Assembly (NCBI GenBank): GCA_041648755.1
Contig: JBAZOJ010000150.1
Location: 1-9,453 of the forward strand
Origin: JBAZOJ01 sp041648755
Lineage (GTDB): Bacteria; Planctomycetota; B143-G9
Reading direction: 5' to 3'
Length of the DNA: 9,453 nt
In this document: in pieces, positions 1 to 4,908 of the stretch
Numbering within the stretch: the stretch's first letter is position 1
How the letters are laid out: each line of letters starts with the position of its first letter
Translations under genes and position numbers: made by a program
Notes under the pieces: model-generated
What the model saw: the letters and a program-made list of their open reading frames with translations, nothing else
Told to the model about the DNA's origin: nothing
Databases searched by the model: none

Positions 1-27
1 CTCCCGGGCACTTCCGGCCCTGCATGA
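1..27 (+). CDS. 3' end of an upstream gene (C-terminal codons only)
   Basis: The frame starting at base 1 reads LPGTSGPA and stops at TGA 25-27, 12 nt before the GTG start of the ABC ATPase gene. Such close spacing is typical of the preceding cistron of an ABC operon, most often the permease, but eight residues carry no family information. The stop could also be chance, so this is recorded only as a probable operon neighbour. Confidence 0.3.
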   Translation, partial: LPGTSGPA

Positions 28-39
28 CAGGGGGACGCA

Positions 40-1089
40 GTGAGCACTTCTTTATCAGTTTCATCCCTCTCGCTGAGGCTCGGCGCTTTTCGGATGGCCG
101 ACATCTCTCTGAGCCTCGACAAGGGCGAGTACCTTGTGCTGATGGGCCCCAGTGGCTGCGGCAAGACGAGCCTGCTTCGCGCCATCGCCGGACTGGTCGC
201 GTCAAAGGGGAGCATCGAGGTCGAAGGCCGTGACATTTCGACGTCGGACCCGTCGCGCAGGGGAGTGGGCTATGTCCCGCAAATGGCTGCGCTTTTCCCG
301 CACCTGACGGTCCGGGACAACATCGGCTTCGGGCTGCGATATGTCGGCCTTTCCGGGGCAGCCGCGGATGTTCGGGTTCGGGAAGTCGCCCACAAGCTTG
401 GCGTCGTCCATCTCCTTGAAAGGCGACCGGGCACACTGTCAGGCGGAGAGGCCAAGCGGGTTGCACTGGCCCGGTGTATGGCGCCCGATCCGCGCGTGCT
501 GCTTCTCGACGAGCCTCTTGGAATGCTGGACCCCATCTCGCGCCGAGAGTTGATACTTACACTGCGGGCGCTGACCAGCGAGTTTTCCGCCTCGGTGCTT
601 CACGTTACGCACGATTGTGAGGAAGCCTGGACACTGGGAAATTCCTGCGCCGTGATGAGCCGCGGTGCCATCGAGCAAAGGGGCAGGGCGGAAGATATCC
701 GTTTCCGTCCCGCCAGCAAGTTCGTCGCCACATTTTTCTCAGATGCGGACCTCCTGCCAGCTACAGCGGCGGGCGATTCGCTGGCCGATGTCGGCTTCGC
801 GGTATTCCCCTGTGAGGGCGCGGTGCCGCCCGGTTGCTCGGTCGCGGTTTTGCCGGAGTATTTCGCACCCGGCAGGGGCGACGGCCTTGCGACATTCAGC
901 GCGCAGGTGTTGTCAGTCGTGGAAAGGGAAGGCGTCCTTCGCGTCGAGATCAGCCCGCGCAAGGGCCTTGTGCTGCGCGCGCAGGCAGCCCTGTCGGATG
1001 CTCCCCTCCTGACACCGGGGAAGTCAGTTTCGTGGAGGCTCGTGCGCAAGGGCGTTGCATTGCCTGATGAGGCGGCTGCAGAAGTATGA
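40..1089 (+). CDS. ABC transporter ATP-binding protein, molybdate/iron/polyamine type, with TOBE-like C-terminal domain
   Basis: This 349-residue protein is the ATPase that should power an inner-membrane importer. The nucleotide-binding domain is complete: Walker A GPSGCGKT (36-43), Q-loop Gln81 in YVPQ, signature LSGGE (133-137), Walker B VLLLDEP (153-159), D-loop LGMLD (160-164) and switch His191 in HVTHD. Residues about 284-340 form a beta-rich extension resembling the TOBE/MOP domains of the ModC, CysA, PotA and FbpC families, and the length fits that group. The GTG start at 40 has a good ribosome binding site, AGGGGG at 29-34, with 5 nt spacing. Its stop overlaps the next start (ATGA 1086-1089). 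The permease and solute-binding protein are not in the window; the permease may lie just upstream. Substrate is open: molybdate, tungstate, sulfate, ferric iron, thiamine and polyamines are all possible. The following redox genes make a metal or oxyanion somewhat more likely, which is inference. Confidence 0.93.
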   Translation: MSTSLSVSSLSLRLGAFRMADISLSLDKGEYLVLMGPSGCGKTSLLRAIAGLVASKGSIEVEGRDISTSDPSRRGVGYVPQMAALFPHLTVRDNIGFGLRYVGLSGAAADVRVREVAHKLGVVHLLERRPGTLSGGEAKRVALARCMAPDPRVLLLDEPLGMLDPISRRELILTLRALTSEFSASVLHVTHDCEEAWTLGNSCAVMSRGAIEQRGRAEDIRFRPASKFVATFFSDADLLPATAAGDSLADVGFAVFPCEGAVPPGCSVAVLPEYFAPGRGDGLATFSAQVLSVVEREGVLRVEISPRKGLVLRAQAALSDAPLLTPGKSVSWRLVRKGVALPDEAAAEV

Positions 1090-2135
1090 ACGCCATATTC
1101 GACTGGATCTCTTCTTTTTTCGCGTCGGCCTCTGCGAATATCAAGCTGGTGGACAAGGCGCTTGCGGGGCTCGAAGGCAGCTACGTCGAACTGCTGACCG
1201 TTCTCGCGTTGGGCCTGCTGGCAATAGTGCCGGTGATCGTCCCGAAGAAACGCAGGCAGTTCTACCGCAGGCTGAACCAGTTGTTCGGGATTATGATATT
1301 CATCTTCGTGGTCTATACCTGCCTGGGCGTGTTCGGCCTGGTGCGCAATTTCTACCACGGGCTGACGGAGATCGGCAAAGAGAACATCATCGCGCTGTAC
1401 TATTGCTCGGTTCCCGCGACGATCCTCGTCACCTCGATGATCTTCGGCCCGTTCTTCTGCGGCTGGATCTGCCCGACCGGGGCGATACAGGAGTTTGTGG
1501 GAATGATCACCGCGCCGTGGACGCGCCGACGCAAGTTGGCGGGTTGGCCTGCCTCGAAGGGCGTCTTTGCGTCCGCAGTTGGAGTAGCCGCAATCTTCCT
1601 GTTGTGGATGGCGTACCTATCTGTCACACGCATCTTCTTTGTCGAGGACGCGACAATCTACTGGTCGCTGGTTCTGGTGGTTCTTCTCCTCATACTCGCT
1701 TGGAAGATGCGGGACTGGGACGACCGCCTGCGCAGGCTCAGGATATTCTCGTTCTTCGTTGTCGCGATCGGCGCCGTGTTGAGCTTCCGGATCACCTCGC
1801 CCGTACACTTCGGATTCAGCAAGGTCTATGACCCCGCATCCGTCCTGTCAACGGTAATGGTGGTGTTTGCCGCGCTGGTCATCCCCAACGTATGGTGCCG
1901 CTACCTCTGTCCCTGGCGGGAGGCGATTGCGTGGGCGGCGCGGGGCAGCGCGCGGAGTCTGGCGACCAACAGGGAGTCCTGCACGCACTGCGGCTCCTGT
2001 ACGGCGGTATGCTCCGTGGACGCGGTCAAAGACGGCCACATCAACGCGCACGAGTGCCACATGTGCCTGAAGTGCGTTGACACCTGCCCGACGAACGCGA
2101 TCGAAATGGTGGAAAAGTGGAAGGCCGAAAAGTAG
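1086..2135 (+). CDS. Polytopic membrane 4Fe-4S protein, NapH/CcoG/NosR-like
   Basis: This 349-residue membrane protein should move electrons between the quinone pool and a partner. Hydrophobic segments lie near residues 35-53, 66-87, 102-124, 157-178, 190-206, 219-234 and 251-268. Two Cys motifs typical of the NapH/NosR/CcoG group sit at membrane borders: FCGWICP (Cys125, Cys129) and WCRYLCP (Cys271, Cys275). The C-terminus is a two-cluster ferredoxin: Cys299, 302, 305, 309 and Cys324, 327, 330, 334. The second motif ends in the usual CP; the first has Ser after its last Cys instead of Pro. The start overlaps the ATPase stop (ATGA), which implies coupled translation; only a distant GAGG is seen upstream. 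No nap, nos or cco gene is visible, so a specific symbol is not justified. Nearness to an ABC ATPase and a secreted propeller protein suggests reductive handling or maturation of a transported metal or cofactor, as inference. Confidence 0.9.
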   Translation: MNAIFDWISSFFASASANIKLVDKALAGLEGSYVELLTVLALGLLAIVPVIVPKKRRQFYRRLNQLFGIMIFIFVVYTCLGVFGLVRNFYHGLTEIGKENIIALYYCSVPATILVTSMIFGPFFCGWICPTGAIQEFVGMITAPWTRRRKLAGWPASKGVFASAVGVAAIFLLWMAYLSVTRIFFVEDATIYWSLVLVVLLLILAWKMRDWDDRLRRLRIFSFFVVAIGAVLSFRITSPVHFGFSKVYDPASVLSTVMVVFAALVIPNVWCRYLCPWREAIAWAARGSARSLATNRESCTHCGSCTAVCSVDAVKDGHINAHECHMCLKCVDTCPTNAIEMVEKWKAEK

Positions 2136-3568
2136 CCGCCTGTTTCCTCCTGCTGCTGTTGGTGCTCCCCGGTCTGGCATCGGCCGAGGAACTTTCGCTG
2201 TGGCCTGCCGAGCGCGGCTTTGTGGATAATTCCGGCACACTCGTGCTGGGAAGGGAGTTGGCTGAAACGCCCCTGCCCGAATGGCATTTCTCCCGCAGAA
2301 GCGACCGCCGCTATCGTCCGGGGCAGGCCGTCTGGGCATGTCCCGCGCTGGCGGTTGTCAATGGTCGCCCAATGGCTTTTGTAGGCGGATTCGACTCCAC
2401 GATGCATGCCCTCGATCTTATGTCCAAGGAAGAAGCCTGGTCCAAGATCACCAACGGCCCCATCAATTCCGGTGCGGCAATCGGCGAGATTGGCGGCAGG
2501 CAGGTGGTGTACTGGGGCTCGACGGACCGCTCGGTCTATTCCTTTTTTGCGCTGGAGGGCTCGCGGCTGTGGACGCGCGAGATAATCGAGCCCACGAGCT
2601 CGCTTGGTGATGTCGAGTTGTCCGCGCCCGTGCTCCTTGGCGGGGTGCTCTACATCTGCTGCTTTGCCTACGACAAAGCAATCGCCCGCAGCGACCAGAA
2701 AGCCGAGCTCATCGCGCTCGAAGCCGCGACCGGCCGCGAATTGTGGCGGCTGCGCGTGGGCGACGGCCCACTCAGCACGCCAGTCATCCTGGAGATCGGC
2801 GGACGCGACGTGGCGATCATCGCGGCCCGCAAGGGGCTCGTGCAGGCATTCGACCTGTCAACCAAGCCACCGCATCGGATGTGGGACTACCAGATGCCCC
2901 AGGAGGTCCTTGGCTACCCGGCTGTGGATACTACGGCCACTCCACCCTCCTTGTTTCTTGGCTCCAAGTTCGGCTCGATGATCTCTCTGGACGCGGCAAC
3001 CGGCAAGGAGCGCTGGAAAAAGATGACGGGTGACTGGCTCGATAACTCCCCCGCGGTTGGCTCTGTCAAAGGGCGCCGTGCTGTGTTCGGCGGCTCCAAC
3101 GACTACTGCGTGTACGCATGGGCGGCTGACAGCGGCGAGCTTCTCTGGCGGCAGCCCATCGGAGGCGAGGTCTTCTCCATCCCGACGCTGTTCACCCTCG
3201 ATGGGAAGCCGTCCGTGCTCGTTTCCTCCTTGGACGATCACACGTACGTTCTCGATGCGGACGATGGCCGCGTGGTGACGTCTTTCTTCACCGGTGAGCT
3301 GTTGTGGGACCTGAAGACAAAGGGCGAGAACGTGTGGGGCTCGGCTGCGGTGTTTCAGGGCAGGGCTAATACTGTTGCCGTCTTCGGGTCGTACAACGGG
3401 ACGATATTTGTTATCCCGCTGACGGGTGAGTGCAGTCTGACCGCAAAGGTGCGTTCCTCCGCCGGGCTCTGGATCGGGCTCGCGGTTGCCTTTGTGCTGT
3501 TTGTGTTTGTGATCCTTCCTGTCGTATTGTTGCTGCCGGGCCGCAAGGGAGGCGTAGAGCCGGAGTGA
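2117..3568 (+). CDS. Exported PQQ-like beta-propeller protein with C-terminal membrane anchor
   Basis: This 483-residue protein begins with a clear signal peptide: basic MEGRK, a Leu-rich core (10-20), and likely cleavage after ASA at 21-23. Residues about 70-435 contain repeated blades of the PQQ/WD40-like type, each with a short Gly-rich strand, a [Y/A]-x-[L/F]-D segment, and a G-x-x-x-W turn, for example AATGRELW (203-210), AATGKERW (293-300) and DSGELLW (338-344). I count about seven blades. A second hydrophobic helix (about 451-473) followed by GRKGG would anchor the C-terminus, leaving the propeller outside the cytoplasmic membrane. The GTG start at 2117 lies 19 nt inside the ferredoxin gene, with GGTGGA just upstream at 2108-2113, and it is the start that gives an intact signal peptide. 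Whether it binds PQQ is unknown; most short propellers of this type are non-enzymatic scaffolds or sensors. Operon position suggests a periplasmic partner of the transporter or redox protein. Confidence 0.88.
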   Translation: MEGRKVAACFLLLLLVLPGLASAEELSLWPAERGFVDNSGTLVLGRELAETPLPEWHFSRRSDRRYRPGQAVWACPALAVVNGRPMAFVGGFDSTMHALDLMSKEEAWSKITNGPINSGAAIGEIGGRQVVYWGSTDRSVYSFFALEGSRLWTREIIEPTSSLGDVELSAPVLLGGVLYICCFAYDKAIARSDQKAELIALEAATGRELWRLRVGDGPLSTPVILEIGGRDVAIIAARKGLVQAFDLSTKPPHRMWDYQMPQEVLGYPAVDTTATPPSLFLGSKFGSMISLDAATGKERWKKMTGDWLDNSPAVGSVKGRRAVFGGSNDYCVYAWAADSGELLWRQPIGGEVFSIPTLFTLDGKPSVLVSSLDDHTYVLDADDGRVVTSFFTGELLWDLKTKGENVWGSAAVFQGRANTVAVFGSYNGTIFVIPLTGECSLTAKVRSSAGLWIGLAVAFVLFVFVILPVVLLLPGRKGGVEPE

Positions 3569-3572
3569 GCGT

Positions 3573-3603
3573 CTGGCGGCGGGGCAAAAAGCGGGTATAT
3601 TAT
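3573..3603 (+). promoter_or_regulatory. Possible promoter for tRNA-Ser
   Basis: The 57-nt gap between the propeller gene and the tRNA contains TATATTAT (3596-3603), a good -10 candidate about 22 nt before the mature tRNA 5' end. The -35 region near 3573-3578 (CTGGCG) is a poor match. I see no intrinsic terminator after the propeller gene, so read-through from the operon into the tRNA is also possible. Confidence 0.3.
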
Positions 3604-3625
3604 GCGCCCCAAACCGCAAATTCAC

Positions 3626-3716
3626 AGAGAGGTGCCGGAGCGGTCGAACGGGTCGGTCTCGAAAACCGAAGTACCCCTAGTGGGTACCGGGGGTTCGAAT
3701 CCCCCCCTCTCTGCCA
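3626..3716 (+). tRNA. tRNA-Ser (anticodon CGA)
   Basis: A full class II tRNA folds by eye. The acceptor stem is AGAGAGG (3626-3632) with CCTCTCT (3706-3712). The D stem is CCG/CGG (3635-3637, 3649-3651) around a GG-containing loop. The anticodon stem is TCGGT/ACCGA (3653-3657, 3665-3669) with loop CTCGAAA and anticodon CGA at 3660-3662, which reads the serine codon UCG. The long variable arm is GTACCC/GGGTAC (3671-3676, 3682-3687), as expected for serine. The T stem is GGGGG/CCCCC around TTCGAAT (3694-3700). Discriminator G3713 is the serine identity base, and CCA is encoded at 3714-3716. Confidence 0.97.
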
Positions 3717-3724
3717 CGAAATCC

Positions 3725-3752
3725 AAGGGCGACCGACAGGTCGCCCTTTTTT
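3725..3752 (+). terminator. Rho-independent terminator after tRNA-Ser
   Basis: A perfect 10-bp stem, AAGGGCGACC (3725-3734) with GGTCGCCCTT (3739-3748), closes a GACA loop. Its 3' arm runs into six T residues (3747-3752). It lies 9 nt after the tRNA CCA and should end the tRNA transcript. Confidence 0.92.
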
Positions 3753-3834
3753 CTATGCCTCGATGCGTCCGCAAGGCGATCTTGTACGGACAAGCGGAAG
3801 AGAGGACAGAATTCCTTATCCGCTGATAAACGCT

Positions 3835-3916
3835 AACGCTTCGTCGGCGAAGCGCTGAAAGCGCGAGACAATAAACGCGAAAAGAGCAGATTCTTGCGAG
3901 GCCCAAGAGCCGACAG
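3835..3916 (+). repeat. Dispersed hairpin-led repeat, copy 1
   Basis: This copy starts with a stem-loop: CGCTTCG (3837-3843), loop TCGG, CGAAGCG (3848-3854). It continues through ACGCGAAAAGAGC and TTGCGAGGC to about 3916. The same order of blocks recurs at 4065-4138 with scattered substitutions and a roughly 10-nt length difference after the hairpin. Here it is followed by a CACGAAA array instead of the CAGAGG blocks seen after copy 2. Confidence 0.75.
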
Positions 3917-3950
3917 GCCGTGAGCTAAGTCGAACGGAGGGCATTCTTAC

Positions 3951-3975
3951 CACGAAACACACGAAATACACGAAA
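3951..3975 (+). repeat. CACGAAA array, 9-bp period (three copies)
   Basis: CACGAAA occurs at 3951-3957, 3960-3966 and 3969-3975, exactly 9 bp apart with two-base spacers CA and TA... read on the overlapping phase. Similar CACGAAA-type intergenic arrays occur in many uncultured bacterial genomes; their function is unknown to me. A second short array lies at 4031-4046. Confidence 0.75.
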
Positions 3976-4030
3976 CGACCCGAGAGACGTTGCTTGGGTT
4001 TTAAGCAGCCAATCAGAGAAGAGACCACGA

Positions 4031-4046
4031 CACGAAATGCACGAAC
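4031..4046 (+). repeat. Short CACGAAA array, second site
   Basis: CACGAAA at 4031-4037 and the variant CACGAAC at 4040-4046 repeat the 9-bp spacing seen at 3951-3975. The array runs directly into a CGCTTCG-type element, so the two repeat types are joined here in the opposite order from the first site. Confidence 0.6.
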
Positions 4047-4064
4047 GCTTCGTAGGCGAATGCC

Positions 4065-4138
4065 AACGCTTCGGCGGCGAAGCGCTGAGAGACAACGCGA
4101 AAAGAGCGGATTGTTGCGAGGCCGAAGAGCCGGAGAAG
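4065..4138 (+). repeat. Dispersed hairpin-led repeat, copy 2
   Basis: This copy has the stem CGCTTCG (4067-4073) and CGAAGCG (4078-4084) with loop GCGG. Compared with the 3835 copy, the stem is identical while the loop has changed. It then shares ACGCGAAAAGAGC and TTGCGAGGC blocks and merges into the first unit of the 120-bp tandem repeat. A related but imperfect element (CGCTTCG TAGG CGAATGC) lies immediately before it, at about 4045-4063. Confidence 0.75.
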
Positions 4139-4436
4139 ACGAGGAGAAGAGGGTTTTACCACAGAGGACTCAGAGGTTCATACCCAGTATCCCCTTGAAG
4201 GGTGACAGAGGCGCGCAGAGGAAGAGAGGCATTTTGCGAGGCCAAAGAGCCGGAGAAGACGAGGAGAAGAGGGTTTTACCACAGAGGACTCAGAGGTTCA
4301 TACCCAGTATCCCCTTGAAGGGTGACAGAGGCGCGCAGAGGAAGAGAGGCGTTTTGCGAGGCCCAAGAGGCGGAGAAGACGAGGAGAAGAGGGTTTTACC
4401 ACAGAGGACTCAGAGGTTCACAGAGGCGCGCAGAGG
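4114..4436 (+). repeat. 120-bp direct tandem repeat, about 2.7 copies
   Basis: Units run 4114-4233, 4234-4353 and a shortened 4354-4436. By eye, units 1 and 2 differ at only two positions. Each begins TTGCGAGGC, passes through GGAGAAGACGAGGAGAAG and TTTTACCACAGAGG, and ends with CAGAGG blocks spaced 9-10 bp. Unit 3 lacks a 25-bp piece that is present in units 1 and 2 (4181-4205, 4301-4325) and then diverges. The near-identity implies recent duplication by slippage or unequal recombination. There are no variable spacers between units, so it is not a CRISPR array. Confidence 0.93.
4181..4205 (+). repeat. 25-bp hairpin module inside repeat unit 1
   Basis: The 25-bp piece starts TACCC and ends CCCCTTGAAGGGTGA, with a small CCC/GGG hairpin around TTGAA. 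An identical copy is at 4301-4325 in unit 2. Unit 3 has the flanks CAGAGGTTCA and CAGAGG directly joined (4411-4426), so it looks like the empty site. Confidence 0.75.
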
Positions 4437-4440
4437 TTCG

Positions 4441-4515
4441 TACCCAAGCCCAGCTTTCGCTTGAAGGCGCAAGCCCAGCTTTCGCTTGAAGGCGAAGTAC
4501 ACCCTTGAAGAGTGA
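4441..4515 (+). repeat. 75-bp compound hairpin insert containing a perfect 25-bp tandem duplication
   Basis: This stretch lies between CAGAGGTTCG (4431-4440) and CAGAGG (4516-4521), the same flanks as the 25-bp module in the repeat units. It begins TACCC and ends CCTTGAAGAGTGA like the simple module, but contains a 25-bp unit duplicated exactly (4445-4469 and 4470-4494). That unit carries AAGCCCAGCTT followed by TTCGCTTGAAGGCG, which can form a small hairpin. Total length is 75 bp, three times the simple module. Confidence 0.75.
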
Positions 4516-4630
4516 CAGAGGGTAGGAAATACCTTGATTCGCGAGGCCAGAAAAGAGTAACCAATATGGGTTCGGGATGGACCAATAGGCGTGGAAGAAC
4601 CTATACCCCGGCGAGCCCTCAGCGAGTGCT

Positions 4631-4685
4631 CCCCCTACGGGGGGAAGCTGGGCTTGGGCATAGTGCCACGGCACCAAGGCTGGTG
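4631..4685. repeat. Cluster of small palindromes with an inverted copy of the AAGCCCAGCTT element
   Basis: CCCCC TAC GGGGG (4631-4643) is a strong short hairpin. It is followed by AAGCTGGGCTTGGG (4645-4658), the reverse complement of the CCCAAGCCCAGCTT found at 4443-4456. On the minus strand the order is therefore the same as at 4443: AAGCCCAGCTT, then a hairpin, but with a different hairpin sequence. Two overlapping palindromes follow, GTGCC AC GGCAC (4663-4674) and CACCA AGGC TGGTG (4672-4685). Confidence 0.6.
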
Positions 4686-4726
4686 ACGCGCCCATGTGAA
4701 ATTGTTCCTGCGCCACAAAAAACAGC

Positions 4727-4755
4727 TTGTATCCCTCAAGACTATTATATACTAT
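4727..4755 (+). promoter_or_regulatory. Candidate promoter for the FGE-like gene pair
   Basis: TTGTAT (4727-4732) and TACTAT (4750-4755) are spaced 17 nt; the overlapping TATACT (4748-4753) is an alternative -10 with 15-nt spacing. This is the most AT-rich patch in the region. It would give a 5' leader of roughly 145 nt before the ATG at 4909, including a possible CAGCAG/CTGCTG hairpin near 4767-4786. The -35 match is weak. Confidence 0.35.
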
Positions 4756-4897
4756 ATGAAGTTGGCAGCAGTCCGTAGGCGCTGCTGGTGAGCTGGCAGT
4801 CGGCCGAGCGCGTTCCGAAACAAGGTCATGCTGGGTTTCTGAGAGGCGTGCCTCTTCAAAGATGTTAAAGTCCTCCTTTGATTCTGTTGGTGGTCTT

Positions 4898-4902
4898 AGG
4901 AG
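4898..4902 (+). promoter_or_regulatory. Ribosome binding site of the first FGE-like gene
   Basis: AGGAG sits 6 nt before the ATG at 4909 and fixes that start. CTCCT at 4873-4877 is its exact complement, 20 nt upstream, so a 5-bp hairpin could mask the site. With so short a stem and long a loop this is only a possibility. Confidence 0.7.
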
Positions 4903-4908
4903 TGCAAA

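Larger units (their letters stand above)
3753..4908. other. Long intergenic region filled with repeats, no convincing gene
   Basis: About 1.15 kb separates the tRNA terminator from the FGE-like genes. Bases 3753-3834 show nothing definite. Bases 3835-4521 are a repeat mosaic listed separately. Bases 4522-4720 hold several small palindromes, and 4721-4908 hold a candidate promoter, a 5' leader and a ribosome binding site. Open frames here are either produced by the 120-bp repeat, whose length is a multiple of three, or lack a ribosome binding site and protein-like composition. The mosaic could be a recombination or integration hotspot beside a tRNA gene, but no duplicated tRNA 3' end was found in the window. 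Confidence 0.75.

Noticed and set aside
3581..3610. GGGGC/GCCCC pairing after the propeller gene as a terminator
   Set aside because: The 5-bp stem would enclose about 20 nt and is not followed by a T run.
2858..3625. 255-codon frame on the minus strand
   Set aside because: Antisense to the propeller gene, whose signal peptide and blade motifs are clear; long antisense frames are common in GC-rich genes.
4114..4436. CRISPR array
   Set aside because: The 120-bp units abut directly with no unique spacers, units are far longer than CRISPR repeats, and no cas gene is present.
3994..4464. Open frame of 156 codons across the tandem repeat
   Set aside because: It exists because the 120-bp unit is divisible by three. 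The peptide is a low-complexity, Arg/Glu/Gly-rich repeat, there is no ribosome binding site, and the same DNA blocks recur outside the frame.
4512..4778. 88-codon + strand frame before the FGE-like genes
   Set aside because: No ribosome binding site, it spans several palindromes and the candidate promoter, and the peptide has no family features.
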